In this document: positions 1-12,246 of the stretch, in pieces
Layout of the letters: each line of letters opens with the position of its first letter
Numbering within the stretch: position 1 is the stretch's first letter
Origin: Crossaster papposus
Taxonomy: Eukaryota; Echinodermata; Asteroidea; Velatida; Solasteridae
Assembly (NCBI GenBank): GCA_037893245.1
Contig: JBAIAA010000103.1
Span: 124,001 to 188,000 of the forward strand
DNA length: 64,000 nucleotides
Direction of reading: 5' to 3'
Position numbers and translations under genes: made by a program
The notes under the pieces: generated by a model
Told to the model about the DNA's origin: nothing
Databases searched by the model: none
Seen by the model: only the letters and a program-made list of their open reading frames with translations

Positions 1-5
1 GGGCA

Positions 6-250
6 TTAACCAGTTCGCACTGGGGGACGTATATAATCGCAAAGTTTTTCCTAGATTCAAAACGGAAGATGCATAAAAAACATCTCGAGCAAGGTCGGAA
101 ATGTCTGTCAGCAGCGAGCAAGGCCGGAAATGCGTGTGTATGCTCCCGGTACCATCGGCCTGAACCCGCCTCGGATCAAGTTTCGTCAAAAATAGTCCCG
201 TTAAAAAGAAAATCGGTGATGTTAAAATAATCCCGGCGCGAACTGGTTAA
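6..250 (+). mobile_element. TTAA-bounded MITE, CCAGTTCGC family, copy 1
   Basis: The element starts TTAACCAGTTCGC and ends GCGCGAACTGGTTAA. The inverted ends CCAGTTCGCGCCGG plus a duplicated TTAA are the hallmark of piggyBac-type insertion. About 240 bases, no coding capacity. The internal order (cgcaaagtttttcc, tgtctgtcagcagcgagc, cggatc.agttt) defines the plus orientation for the family. Confidence 0.85.
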
Positions 251-780
251 CAAAGTCCAGCTGTGTATTCCTACATACATGTATATTCCTCAAATATAAA
301 TTATGTCAAAACTTGAAAAGCATAAGTTTCCAACATTTTTGTGAAACAATTAAACTTCTTACATTGTCATATTTTGTGAAACGCCCCTCTATGATCTACT
401 GTACGTTTATGGTATGTTCCTCGAATATCCTCGCTCGCATGATTGGTCCGAGGAAAAGCTAACTACCGGTATATTGGCGCGTGCGTCTCGCATACAGCAG
501 GAATTAGAACTCTAAAATTCGGACTACATGTAGTTTGTGGTACGGTATTTCACATGCCTTGTCAGAATTCAACCAATAAAAGTGTATAGCGATTAGCGAC
601 CAGATTTCACTGGAGTCCAAATTGTTTGTGACATCAGAAAAGTGTTTAAAACTGGCCCTGGCGTTTTATCATCTGTTTAATACCAGTGACGTGACGGGCT
701 ATTGACCAATAGGAATGAGTAAACTGTCTTAGGTATTTATTGGATTTCAAGGGGTTACACATGTGCCAGCCTAAAATGAT

Positions 781-1032
781 CAGGGGCCAATTTCATAGAG
801 CTGCTAAGCACAAAAATGTGCTTAGCATGAACATTTGTCCTTGGCAAAAACAAGGTTACAGACAAAATTTTCACGTGATCTTCATTGTTTTCGATGAATA
901 ATCAGCTGGTTTTGGGCTTACATGTAGCATGAAAAACCTGTAGAATTTTGGCTGGTAACCTGTTTTAATGAGGGAGACTTTTTTGTGCTAAGCAAATTTT
1001 TGTGCTTAGCAGCTCTATGAAATTGGCCCCTG
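781..1032. mobile_element. GGGGCCAATTTCATAGAG family MITE, copy 1
   Basis: Near-perfect inverted ends of about 30 bases (caggggccaatttcatagag and ctctatgaaattggcccctg) flank 250 bases without coding capacity. A possible 3-base GAT duplication lies at the ends. Confidence 0.83.
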
Positions 1033-2044
1033 GATTTGCTTGCAACCAGCATTTGTCCAAACTTGAGAAAAGAGCATTTTTAATCAAGAATAAAAAGGAA
1101 CGGGTAGCGGTTGACCAAAGAAATTTCTGATAATACATGGAAGCTCCAAACTCCAAAAGTGTGGCATTAGACAAACAATAACACCACGTAACTTTACAAT
1201 TAAAATGACAATCGTGGACATTTTTGTTCATCTTCTCAAGACTGCTAACATATTTCAAGTATTGGTACGGTATAACAAAAAAATGTTTTTCGACATTTGG
1301 TTGATCAGTATAAATTATGGTAAAACCCTAGTTTTTATAGCAATTTGTAACCGTCTTTTTGGTAAACTACTGTAAGAGTGAAATACGTGTAAGACCTGAA
1401 ATCAGACATTTTCCAACAGCTTAAAAACAATATTTGTTAAAATAGACTTAAAAAAAGGGGTGGGTTTCAAACTTTATAAAAAAGTACACTGCTCATTTTA
1501 CATTTTTTATTTATGCCATTGACAGCTAAAAATTGACTACCAATCCATTTTCTTGGAGCAATTTTAGTGTATTACTTCACATACATGTACTGTCACCCCT
1601 GCAAAGTATATTACGCTCATGATCTGATGATCAAGTCATTTTGCATGCTGAATTGAGTATGACATGTACACCGAACTGTAGACCTGTAGGCATGTAATGT
1701 ACAATGTACGGTACAATGTACAGTACATCCAGTACTGTTTCATTTTATTGTGTGCATGTATTGTTATATTGTGTGCATATTGTATGGACATGTGTAATAT
1801 GTTGGACTGGGAAGGATATTGATTCGTTATTACTTCATTACTGAATACAAAGACTGATTCACACTTTATGACTCATTTGGCAAGCTACAGACTAGTCATC
1901 AGGAGCAAGGGGAATGTCATTGAAAAGCTGAATCTGTTGAATTCCTGACAGAGAATAGTAGGCCAAATACTGTGTTGCGTGTATGTAACATTTTGAATCA
2001 CATTTGACTCATGTCTTGCACACTATTAAAAGCCAATGTGTAAA

Positions 2045-2462
2045 CACTTAGCGTCATGCCTTTTTTTCTTAAAAGGAAGGAGGAGGCCCTTTTTTGTTCT
2101 TTTTGTTTTTCTTCAAAATGGCCGCCTGACACATCTTAATTCGAGTCATGTAGTGAACATGTCGCTTCCAATTTAAAATTAAAACATGGTTCACCAACGA
2201 TTAAAAATCAAAATTCATGTGGGTCGATCATGTATGCACCGTACATGACTACGAGTCACACCCTAGCCTCCCTATTAGAAAAAAAATATTTCCAGAGCAT
2301 GTACACAGTGATGCTAAAGTCTAAAATACGATCTTGAAGTTTTATTATCTTTAAAAAAATCTTTTACCAAAATGGTCAAATTTATCATTTTTTTCAAAAA
2401 GAAAAAGAAAGAAAAAAGGAGGCGGCCCCCCAAAAGGAAGCGGGCGGTGACGCTAAACATGT
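2045..2462. mobile_element. TTAGCGTCA inverted-repeat element
   Basis: Ends cacttagcgtcatgcc and ggcggtgacgctaaacatg with poly-purine/pyrimidine arms (ttttttctt and gaaaaaagga). A half copy of the right arm (aaaaaaggaagcgggcgg, then acgcgaaacatgt) is at 6008-6042. Confidence 0.6.
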
Positions 2463-3585
2463 TTTTTTGTGTAATTTGGCCTTAAATCAATGGTTTGTCG
2501 CATTTGTTTCTAAAGCACTTTTGATTCCTTTTGTTATTTTTGTTTATAATTTTATAATTTTATAATTTTTGTATCATTTTATTTTGGTTGATTTGTTTTA
2601 ATTTAAGTCGAGTTTTAAGTGTTGAAAATTATTATGTTCGTGGAAAATAATTGAAACTATGGTAGTGTTCATACTGTACAATTGTGAACTTAGCAAAACA
2701 ACAATAACAAGTTTGAGGTCTGCAATTTGGCCATTAAAAATCCAGGTCGGTGGGTTACGTTGCCGTTGCCGTAACGTAAACACATCATTTTTGTTTGGCC
2801 TCACTTTATAGACAATAGCGGTAGGTTCTTGGGCCATTTACCGATACATTAATTAATTTTGACATAACAAGTACCGGTACCTGTACTGGCATTTTCATCA
2901 TATTTCAACCTTTCATAAATTGGCCTTTTGCTTTGATGCCATGAGGAATGTCAAAATTAAATAATTTCAAGCGACCCCCCCAAACAATGAAATCTCCTCC
3001 CTCCCCATTTGATTTCCTACTGTAAATCTCCAACGTTTGGTTCTTTTTCATCACAACAAGATTGCCCCTTGGCACTGCACAAACCATACACTGATCCCGG
3101 TCGCTCAGCCACCATAGATATTGGAGAGAGAAAAAGGTCCGTGTCTTATGACTGTCGGCTGTACACAAAAGTACGTACATGTACAGCGCAAGATGGACAC
3201 TCACTCGCAGGGCATTGATAATCCAGTTTCAATGACAGTGGCTTAAAGGTCAACAGACAACACTACAGGCAAACCGGGCATTATGGGATGGGATGGGAGA
3301 GGAGTAGGACTGAACACAACGAAGAATAGTACTATCGGTGACTAATACGAATACGAGCTGCGTGTTATTGAAATTAAAAAAAAGACTGAAAAGTGAAAAA
3401 ATTACGAAATCTTTGAAACTGTCAACAACAAATGTGGTATCAAATTAAAGAGGACAGAGATATCTTTCATTTGGGTGATGTGGCATTGAAATCGCCTGTA
3501 GTCAAGAGATTGTTATTTTTGTTTGCCCTTTTGACATCTTGTATGCAAAATGTGAGTGCTAACTGCTATTGTGTTTCTAAATTTG

Positions 3586-3790
3586 GTACCCTGTGAAGGA
3601 CCTGAACACAATGGGAGTCAAAGGGTCTCCACAGGGTAATTTCTATAGATGAAAAGGTCTCCACAAAAAAATTTCACGAAATAGATTTTGGGATTTTACT
3701 CAAATTACTCAAAACTTAGTGTAAGTGTTAGTGCTGTACACGAGAACAAAGAGATGTCTTCACAAAGATACAAATTTGAGGATGCGTGAA
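3586..3790 (+). repeat. Dispersed repeat, GGTACCCTGTGAAGG type, copy 1
   Basis: Shares blocks with 23740-24095 in the opposite orientation: cacagggtaatttctatag, gaaaaggtctccac, ttgggattttactc and tactcaaaactta. Confidence 0.6.
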
Positions 3791-4194
3791 TTTGTGTGTT
3801 TACATGTATACCTTCTCAAATTCTACAATACTTAGTAAACATTTTGAAGATACCTGTAATTCAGTCTTTCATTGGATTTAATGTATTCCACAGGTCATGC
3901 TCTTCACAAAACTGCACGCCATTTTATGATATTGCATTTCTTAACCCTTACCCTCCAAAATCCTCTTTGCAAATTGCAGAATCTTGCAGGATTGAGGTCG
4001 TTTGGAAGTTGATGCATCAGAGCAATTTAATACAAGATCGATAGCCTCCCTTAAAAATATTTAGGCAATAAGGGAACACCAGTGCGGGCTAAATTTAATA
4101 CCTACTGCCAAACTGGCAATGTGATGATGTTGAATTGAAAAGATATTTTCAAAGTGAAAAGGATGACAATGACAGAAGTTCTCATGAATGCTGC

Positions 4195-4840
4195 CCTCGA
4201 TTTCACTAAACGTTGCGACGCGTCGCAATCTTTACGAAGAGTAACGCGTCGCATCTTGCGTACGATCCATTTCACGAAACTTGCGATGCGTTGAACACAT
4301 CACAACTACCTTGACAACAGTTTGAAACACGTCGTAACTTACGACGTGTCTTTGAGTCGTCAGAAAATAATATGCGTCTTTTAATAGCCAGTTTTACGCC
4401 ATCAAAATGAAATAAACGAATATTCGGGCAATGTGTGGGAAGCTGTAAATGAAACATTCATTGTAGTCATATATATTATAAACCTTGAATAGTGCTCTTG
4501 AAATTTCAAATCAGCTAGAGGTCCACAGCAAGCTAGTTTTTCTTTAAAATTGCATATGCGTCAGCCATTTTGATTTACATTTTTAAAGCTTTCCGAAAAA
4601 ATATTCGACAACGCTTTGCTGAATACCAGACGGCTATTTACTATTCACTGTTTTGTGCTTTAATTACACGTACGACGCGTCGCACGTACGATGTGTTTCA
4701 TGAAATGGATTTCACAACGCGTTGCAGCTGCGACGCGTCGTAGAGATACGACGCGTCGTAGAGATACGACGCGTCGCAGTGCTGCGATGCATAGTAAGTT
4801 ACGAATAGTTTATTGAAATTGGGTGCTCGATATTTAGATA
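4195..4840. mobile_element. ACGCGTCG-palindrome-rich element
   Basis: Weak inverted ends (ctcgatttcactaaac and caatttcaataaac) surround many copies of the self-complementary core gacgcgtc. The right part contains three successive tacgacgcgtcg units spaced by agaga. Confidence 0.6.
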
Positions 4841-5033
4841 AAAACTGTTAAGGCCAAATAAAAAATAACACAAAATTTGCAGTTGGAAATGATTCTGTGT
4901 CGATCTCTCTAACGTTAATTCACGTTTTTATGACAATACCAGCGCAGTTGATTTGACATGGTTCGTGCTGTCTAACGTTACAACTACATGTAGTCCGAAT
5001 TAATAAGTTTTGCCAGGTTTATTGTTTTTATAG

Positions 5034-5801
5034 CCGTGTTCGCACTGGACTTTTTTTGGGGAAGGTTTTACTGAGACGATGGTAAAATAAAAAATGGTCA
5101 AATGTTACCGCTGTTCGCACTTGGACTTTCGACACGGGAAAATTTTACCGAGACTGCAGGAGAAGTAGCCGAGCTGTCATTATAATGACTCGTGAGGGTG
5201 CTTTGCGTGACCTTTCTGCATTGACCCCGGTGTACCCATTCGCGCGCGCGCGTTTTTTTGTCTGATCGCATTATTGACGCCATCGTCGGTTTTTAGCCGA
5301 CGCATCCGTTGTCGTGCTTTCTTTCGTCGTAAGACACGTTGACGTTCTTTATTATCGTCTGGAAATGATGCACTGGTAGCACCAATCAAACTTCCGACTG
5401 TATCAATAATAATATCTGCCATAATATTGACCAAAGGAACCCCAACTCTTTGTAATCTTTTTGCAGAACCACATGCGAATGTGATCACGATGCAATTTGC
5501 ATGTTTCAGCGTGCCCGCACGTAAACAATGCAAAGAGCGCATGCGCGGTGTCTTGTGTAGCATGACCTCGCGTTTTCCTGGGCCGCTTTTACCGACACGC
5601 GCTGTTCGCACTGGACTTATCGTTTAGGGAAAAGTGACCAGGGAAGTTTTCCCGGGCAGCAGTTGGCCGGTAGAAGTAACCACTGGACTCGGGAGAACTG
5701 AGAGGAAAACGTCTTAGGCTGTCCGCACTAGACTTAAAATGGGAAAAGTACCCATCGTCTCGGTATATTTTATCATAATAAGTCCAGTGCGAACAGGGCT
5801 T
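5034..5801. mobile_element. GTTCGCACTGGACTT inverted-repeat element
   Basis: Ends agccgtgttcgcactggact and agtccagtgcgaacagggct. Further internal copies of ctgttcgcactggactt and a diverged ctgtccgcactagactt suggest multimeric or nested ends. A minus-strand 143-codon ORF (5180-5611) has an arginine/lysine-rich stretch but no domain I recognise. Superfamily uncertain (possibly PIF/Harbinger-like). Confidence 0.65.
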
Positions 5802-5999
5802 AAGTTGTAAACGAACATGACAAAGTGGCGAATCCTGGCATTTCACTCACGCGAACGTTGCCAACGTTTGCCAACTACGCGAACAATTATCAATTTAGAA
5901 GACCTCGAGTTCGCAAGAATTTATTTTCCGATGGATTTGTTGTAGTTTTTAATATTTTTTTCCATATTTTTTGGAAATAAAAAATAACAAATAAATCCA

Positions 6000-6045
6000 A
6001 GCGGCCTCAAAAAAGGAAGCGGGCGGGTACGCGAAACATGTATTT
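6000..6045. repeat. Solo right arm of the TTAGCGTCA element
   Basis: Sequence aaaaaaggaagcgggcgg followed by acgcgaaacatgt matches the right arm of the 2-kb element. Confidence 0.55.
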
Positions 6046-6469
6046 TTTTATTTGGTCTAACAAATTGTTGTTAAGGCACGTTCACGCATGTTGCGCATGC
6101 ATGAGTGTAATTGCAAAAAGGCTTATTCAATAAGCAAGTTTAATAATTCTCAGGTCAAAGGTCAGCTGTACTAAATCCCGCCTCATCGAATAGGCCATGC
6201 TGGCCATGCACATTTGTTGGGTACAGCTTGCCTTTGACAATGAACTTGCCTATTTCAAGGGCTGTCAATTAAGTGATACTTTAGCATGATCACTGTCAAT
6301 ACTAGTGTCAACATTGTCAGTGGGTCAATTGTCATGACGCTGCGCTGGTCAGTAAATTATTTATTAAAACATTATTCAAATTTCCCCCATGATCATGATG
6401 TAGGCTATTTTAGTATCAACTTAACGACAGCCTATTATTGAGTTAAATCATCAGGCTACCCGTACCCCT

Positions 6470-6534
6470 AGAACTATGGGGCTCCCAACGCCTGCAGGGC
6501 TCCGCCCTGCGGGCGTCGTGAGCCCCATAGTTCT
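6470..6534. repeat. Hairpin with two stem blocks in FEZ intron 1
   Basis: Outer arms agaactatggggctc and gagccccatagttct, inner arms cgcctgcagggc and gccctgcgggcg, three-base loop. Only a few positions are unpaired. Confidence 0.82.
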
Positions 6535-6627
6535 GGCGTAGTCTACATGTAATATAAGAAATGACACATGTAATATACCTGCCGATATGCCGCAGCCGAT
6601 AAGCCGCATATACCAACGCATACTCAC

Positions 6628-6941
6628 TTGCAATTTTTCATAACCTCCTCTTGTGTGAGAATTTTGACGGGTGCAATTCTTTCCGTGTTCAGGTTGTAAT
6701 TTCTGAAGCATACAGCGAGTTTGTCGTCAAAGTTGTTGACCAAATCCTCAATGGACATGGTTCGTTCGTTGAAATTGTCCGGACATATTTCCTCTTTTAT
6801 CGACAAAACCGGGAAGGCATTTCCATTGGAATTGATGGTGTCTGCACAAGAACTCGTAAACTCGTTAAATTCCGGCCATTCTTCCGTGCTTGGAGTTTGT
6901 GGATCGCCTTGATCGTCGAAAAACGCAAGCGGAGCTGCCAT
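6628..6941 (-). CDS. FEZ1: FEZ homologue (fasciculation and elongation protein zeta), first coding exon
   Basis: This is an uninterrupted 314-base exon read leftward from the ATG at 6941-6939. It encodes 104 residues plus two bases of the next codon. The start fits FEZ1 (MAAPLAFFDD, compare MEAPLVSLDEE in vertebrates). Residues 62-93 carry the diagnostic FEZ block, including FDDKLAVCFRNYN and TERIAPVK. The exon ends at a strong donor (GTGAGT, at 6622-6627 on the minus strand). FEZ proteins are known as acidic, partly disordered cytoplasmic adaptors that link cargo to kinesin-1 and support axon outgrowth. The C-terminal coiled-coil part is absent here, and I saw no second exon in 1-6600, so it must lie further left. 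Invertebrates usually have one FEZ gene, so the FEZ1 symbol rests on closer similarity to FEZ1 than FEZ2. Recognition is strong; exact orthology is inferred. Confidence 0.88.
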
Positions 6942-7318
6942 TTTCTCGACCCACCGCCTAGCTAGTTGCGCTGCAAATTGTGTTTTCGTTTGCCATGCAC
7001 GTAGATTCGTGCATGGGCTTGGTTCCCTGGTCCCGAAGCAATTTATTATGCGATTACGTATCTGTGACGACTACCAGTGGGTCGCCAAAAAAACAACATG
7101 CTGTCAAAATAATCTGCGGGTGGGGTGCAGGTACGGTACGTGGGTACAGTTGGGTGGGTGCAAGGGGTGGGTGGGGTGTGTGCGTTGGGTGGGGAACTGC
7201 CAATTTCCGTCAGCAGGAACGGCGCGCTATCGCGCAACCAGTTAATACTTTAATAGGCGCCTAATTAGTCGACACAATGGATAGTTATTGTCAAGTTCCA
7301 TGGCCCTCCTAGTCTGTC

Positions 7319-7663
7319 CAGGCCCGTACGCAGGGGGGGGAGGGGGGTGGGGGGGGGGGGCGACGGTTGCGTATACGCACCCCCCCCCCCTAAATTACCA
7401 AAAGGTCCACATTTTCCGGATAAATAATGGTATTTTGATGTAAAAATAACTGTACTGCATGCACACGAAATATTTTGGTCCCATTTTTTGTCCCATCAGT
7501 ACAAATTCGCCCCTCAAATTACCAAAAGGTCCAAATTTTTCGGGGTAAATAATGGTATTTTGATGTAGAAATAACGGTACTGGCCAGGAAATTGTTGGTT
7601 TCATTTTTGTTCCCATCAGTACAAATTCGCACCCCCCCATAACAAATCCTGCGTACGGGCCTG
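7319..7663. mobile_element. AGGCCCGTACGCAGG element, copy 1
   Basis: Inverted ends caggcccgtacgcagg and cctgcgtacgggcctg. The interior repeats a module (aaataatggtattttgatgt) twice and holds long G and C runs. Confidence 0.75.
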
Positions 7664-7731
7664 CTGCCCCTCCACTGAATTCTGCCCATACGCTACCCGA
7701 TGCCGGTAGGCCTAATGTCAAAACAATTGTA

Positions 7732-7880
7732 TCCTGTAATTCATGAATGGGTAGATTTGGGTGGTTGTATTTTACAGTAAATATTGTTTAACTGACATGT
7801 CCGAAGTTTTAAAATCATGGATGCTGAGAAAAGCAAGAAAAACGACGTTCGTTTTTAACCGGCGTCAGGCATTGGTTCAA
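7732..7880 (-). mobile_element. AGGTAGGATACACCA family fragment
   Basis: Internal fragment only: gggtagatttgggtggttgta, gtttaactgacatgtccgaag and catggatgctgagaaaag match the reverse-oriented copies; no terminal repeat remains. Confidence 0.6.
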
Positions 7881-8439
7881 CGTACATAATTATTATGTAC
7901 AAACTTCTAACACCGACATATGGTACAACTGAGTGTCACTAATGAGTTCTCAAGCTAAAACGACATTACAAACGGTATAAATAATCACGTCAATCATGAT
8001 AGCGTAAACCGTATCATTTTGGACGTGTGTTTTACCATGAGCTTGACATTCACGAAACGAGTACATAATGCTTGGCCATTATACGGTGGGTATCACTGTA
8101 GTGGGATACCTATTCCTTCCTCTATGGTTTACCAAAACCACTCGGATCATAATAGTCGATCATTTTGACCAGTGGTCGCCGATATGAAACATAAAAATCT
8201 AGCCCAGTGCACATTTTCAGAATCTAGAAATGTTCTTTCCTGTGATTTATCTTATTTTATTTGTATTCCCATGGGGTCCTAGAACAAAACTATCTTGGTT
8301 GCCCAAATGGCAACTCTAATAATTTGCATAAATCCAAAATGGCCGCCAGACGCAGTCTTGAAAATGTAACTTTTGAACTCTTGCCCTAGAGTGATGTATG
8401 ATATACCTTTTTGTGGGGTTTTGGGTGTGTAGATTTCAT

Positions 8440-8830
8440 TTTTAGTTTAGGATACACCATTTGAAGATATCGAAAAATTTTACTACTGAAATATTAAGAA
8501 ATATCTTACTTATTTGAAAGTAAATAATGAATGTAGGCACCAGCAAAATGATTGCGCTAGATATCTATACAGTGGTTCTGACAAGTTAAATTTTATAAAA
8601 ACAAATTCACGATCGCTGGACGGCGATCGCGAAAAAAAACAATCAACAACATAAGAACCACTGACCGACGCCTGTTGAAAACGATTGTCGTTTTTATTAC
8701 TTTCCTCGGCATCCATGATTGTAAAACTTCGAACAGGTCAGTTAAACGATATTTACTATAAAAAATATAACCCCTCAAATCTACCCATTATTGATAATTC
8801 AAGCATTTACCATGGGTATCCTACCTTTAA
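8440..8830 (+). mobile_element. AGGTAGGATACACCA family element, copy 1
   Basis: Inverted ends (aggatacaccatttgaagat and ccatgggtatcctacctttaa) frame about 390 bases. The right side has TTAA, the left side has decayed. The inner sequence (gacaggtcagttaaacg type) matches the 23.1-kb copy. Confidence 0.75.
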
Positions 8831-8928
8831 CATCAATCAAACTGGGGTCCGCTCGTAAATCCGGTGCCTCGAAGGTCCGATGCCTCATAAGTCCGACAAA
8901 ATCTTACCACCCAACCAAATAAAGCCTC

Positions 8929-9219
8929 ATAAGTCCGACGCCCCATAAGTCCGACGCCCCATAGGTCCGACGCCCCGACGCCCCATAGGTCCGACGCCCC
9001 ATAGGTCCGACGCCCCATAGGTCCGACGCCCCATAGGTCCGACGCCCCATAGGTCCGACGCCCCATAGGTCCGACGCCCCATAGGTCCGACGCCCCATAG
9101 GTCCGACGCCCCATAGGTCCGACGCCCCATAGGTCCGACGCCCCATAGGTCCGACGCCCCATAGGTCCGACGCCCCATAGGTCCGACGCCCCATAGGTCC
9201 GACGCCCCATAGGTCCGAC
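8929..9219. repeat. 16-base satellite array, GACGCCCCATAGGTCC
   Basis: About 18 nearly identical head-to-tail copies of gacgccccataggtcc; the left edge has older variants (ataagtccgacgcc) and one unit is shortened. Degenerate units lie outside at 8866-8905, 9256-9272 and 9558-9586. Long ORFs across it simply reflect the absence of stops in the repeat. Confidence 0.95.
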
Positions 9220-10166
9220 ACTTAAATGTATTTTTAATTTTTATTTTGGTTAATAAGTCCAACGCCTCATAAAGAGAGGTTTTAATCACTCTGTTTAATG
9301 GAGTCTGGGTGCTGATAATTAAGTCCCGAATGTCCCGGTCAGGCGTCCCCCACTGCACGGGATCGCCACCACTGATAAATCCGATAGGCCGGACGTGCAG
9401 TTTGATCCGTATTGTAGTTCCAAGTATAGATTTATCGAGTCCGGGAAAATTGAGGTTTGGACTTAGGTATACGTCCTCCAACACTGGCGGGGGAAAACGG
9501 GCATGCATTTTATAATCCTTTTGTTCTTGCCTTGTCGGACAAAATAATGAACCCTAACAACTCCGACACCCCATAGGTCCGACATGAGGCCGAATACTAT
9601 AGGTCCTAGGCATGATCACAAATCCTCATAAATTTCGGACTTACGATACGACCCCTTAGAACTCATGGGCCGGAACAAAAATAATTAACCCTCATACTTT
9701 CCTAGTACTTTAGCTGACACAACCTTATAAAAAAAACGGCCGTCCTAACTTCGCGTATAGAAATGATAACTGGTAACGTTGAGGGTTGCCTTCGACCAAG
9801 CACGTTCAATTCCCTTGTTATTGTCATAATTAGGCATCATTATAGTCTTTATCGTTATCATCTTTGTTGGTATTTTCGTCTTCTTGCTGTGTTTCGTCAC
9901 CGTCGGTAAACTTGTTTTGTTTTTCAATAAAACACAAGACAATGGATCATGGAATACAAAATTACGTAATATAATATTGTCTTCTTAATTGGAGAGTTTA
10001 TGTTTAGGTTTTTATGAATGGAATGGATAGTATAGTGTTGATGTCGCGGCGCCATCGACGCTGGGTTCAGGTCCGGCGTGAGAGATGTTGAAGACCATGC
10101 ATCAATCGGAGCACCATCGATCATTGGTTCCCCCGCCTGCCGCATCGGAGAAGCTATTAAAATCCT

Positions 10167-10275
10167 CACTGCTAAAACGGCGGTGTTAAATTTAACACCT
10201 TTGGTGTTTATATTGGGCGAATGGTCCAATATTAACACCAAAAGTGTTAAATTTAACATCGCAGTTTTTGCAGTG
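10167..10275. mobile_element. Short hairpin MITE, CACTGCTAAAAC ends
   Basis: A 109-base nearly perfect inverted repeat: cactgctaaaac, ggtgttaaatttaacacc, attgg, then the mirror ending gtttttgcagtg. The core palindrome gttaaatttaac occurs in both arms. Confidence 0.75.
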
Positions 10276-11000
10276 CTCAAGCACAACAACACGGTTCTCG
10301 GGCCAAGACATCGACCGGCTTCTTCATTAGCGACATCTAGCGCCCCATCCTCGTTCCCCCAGTGATGTCCTCTACAAACTCGTTTTCCAGCCTATGCGGG
10401 TCTCCTATACCGCGCGCAACCTCGCCCCTTCGCTCCCTCCACTTGACACGCCTCTTAATCTACAGTATGGCTTTCCCGTGCATAGGAATCGCGAGGCTCC
10501 TGAAAGCTGGAGTTCCTCAAGCCACGGAGGATTCCTCAATGCTCTAGCTATATCATATTAGTATACTCTTTTTGATGATAACGCCTCTCCACGTAGCCCT
10601 GATATGAGGGCGACCGTGGAAGCAACCTTAATAATTTGGAATAATCTGCCCGAACAATTATTGCGAACCATGAACTAAGTTTTAGGCACATTTAAATTAG
10701 AGCTCTGTAATGCCATCCGTTAGATATTTTTGCCAATTGCGCTCTACGGAGTTATAACTTGGTACGTAGTCACTGTATTGGTGCCAGATGGGAATTTCCT
10801 TTCCTCTTTTCCCCCCTAAAGTTTGTTTTCCCTTTTTTTTTTGCATATCCCGTAAATCAGAATTGGCCTTAAACATTCTAAAAGTTAATGTTTAGACTTA
10901 CCTCGGTATCAATGTTTTGTATTCCTGTAAATATCCTTGTACGTCTGTAAATATTCTGTATATGTTGTTGTATTTCTGTGTATTATTTTTAGTTGTCCGC

Positions 11001-11248
11001 TTAAAGGATACACCACTGGCAATTGCTTGAATTATCAGAAATGGGTGGATTTGGAAGAGAAGGGCGGACAGCGATCGCGATTTAAAAAAATATAATTAAA
11101 TTTATCGGAGCAATTACTGGATATATAGCTATACGCAATCATTTTGCTATAGAATCATTATTTACCTTCTAATAAGTAAGATATTTCTTAATAATTTGGT
11201 AGTAATTTTTGTTTATATCTGCAAAATAATGATGTATCCTTCATTTAA
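11001..11248 (-). mobile_element. AGGTAGGATACACCA family element, copy 2
   Basis: TTAA, then aggatacaccactggcaat at the left and aatgatgtatccttca then TTAA at the right. Shortened reverse copy that keeps the gtaagatatttcttaat segment. Confidence 0.72.
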
Positions 11249-11644
11249 CAGAGTGAGTGGTGACTTTAGTCCGGCAGTTTTTGCCGTTTTTTACCTGAAA
11301 TCTTGCACTGGAGGATATACAAAATATTTTTACAGATTCCTGCTCTGTATGTAAGCCTTTGTGTTAATCTGGATGATGACCATGTTTGAGCACTTTGATA
11401 TATTCGAGAAATTTTTCTTTCATTACTTTGCCATGAATATCGGGTAATGTGCACACAATATTGGTGGCGCTGTTCAGAATATTCATCAACATTTTATAAC
11501 TTATTAATTTTATGACGAAGAATTAAAAGCAACCATTAATTTGTTGTAAAGGTTTGTTAGCCATTTGCAACATTTTCCTTTTAATAAGTTGTGGTTTGGT
11601 GGATTCTTTTTTTCAAGAATCTGACTTGCATGCTCGGGCAGACC

Positions 11645-11675
11645 ATAGAGCGCCGCGCAGCGCGCGGCGCTCTAT
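11645..11675. repeat. Perfect palindrome ATAGAGCGCCGCGC
   Basis: Two 14-base arms (atagagcgccgcgc and gcgcggcgctctat) separated by three bases, in AT-rich surroundings. Confidence 0.85.
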
Positions 11676-12246
11676 CGCTTTACGATCTTTGCTCGGGATA
11701 TAGTGGTACAGGAAAAGCCGCCGCGCGCCGCATCGATATTATAATTAAAAACTAATTCCCGGTAATCTATTCTTACCGTATACATTTTATTGAAATCATA
11801 ATTTTTACATTCAAAACTTGTTTATTCTCTCAAAAAGTACAATAAATCGCATACAATCAGGATCGTGCAATCAATATTTTATTTGTTATTTTGAACGAGA
11901 CTGATCTGAAATCGAGGTCAGTGTACGGCGCACTTGTACGGCGGTTTGGTAAAAATAATAAATGAGCTGAAGTGAAAATGGCCGGCCGTGCAACTAGACG
12001 ACTGCAAGTGCAAAGCTTAAGAAAATAAAAGAGTGAGTATAAATGCATGGATGGGTTGTTAGCCAATTTTGACTGCTTCCTTTTCCCACAATTTGTAAGG
12101 AGAAAACAGTTAAGAATTTTAGAATTTGGTTACATTGTGATTTTTAAAGATGTTAATTGTTATCGATGGCAAACTTGATCAATTTGTGTTGCCCATCTTT
12201 CGGACAGTTTTTCTTGGTACGGTTCTATTGCCCTCGCACTGTAGTA

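Larger units (their letters stand above)
1..6627. other. FEZ intron 1 and left flank, no further exon seen
   Basis: To the left of the FEZ exon I find transposon remnants (listed separately) and AT-rich sequence. No minus-strand ORF here resembles the rest of FEZ. The stretches 251-780, 1033-2044, 2463-3585 and 6045-6465 show no gene or clear repeat that I can identify. Confidence 0.6.

Noticed and set aside
5180..5611. 143-codon basic minus-strand ORF as a host gene
   Set aside because: It lies between the inverted ends of a transposon-like element and has no recognisable domain.
8929..9219. Possible CRISPR array
   Set aside because: The units are contiguous with no spacers, and the DNA is eukaryotic.
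8833..9508. Three long minus-strand frames with repeated GASDLWGVGPMGRRTY
   Set aside because: They are translations of the 16-base satellite, which is open in several frames. No start context or unique domain supports a gene.
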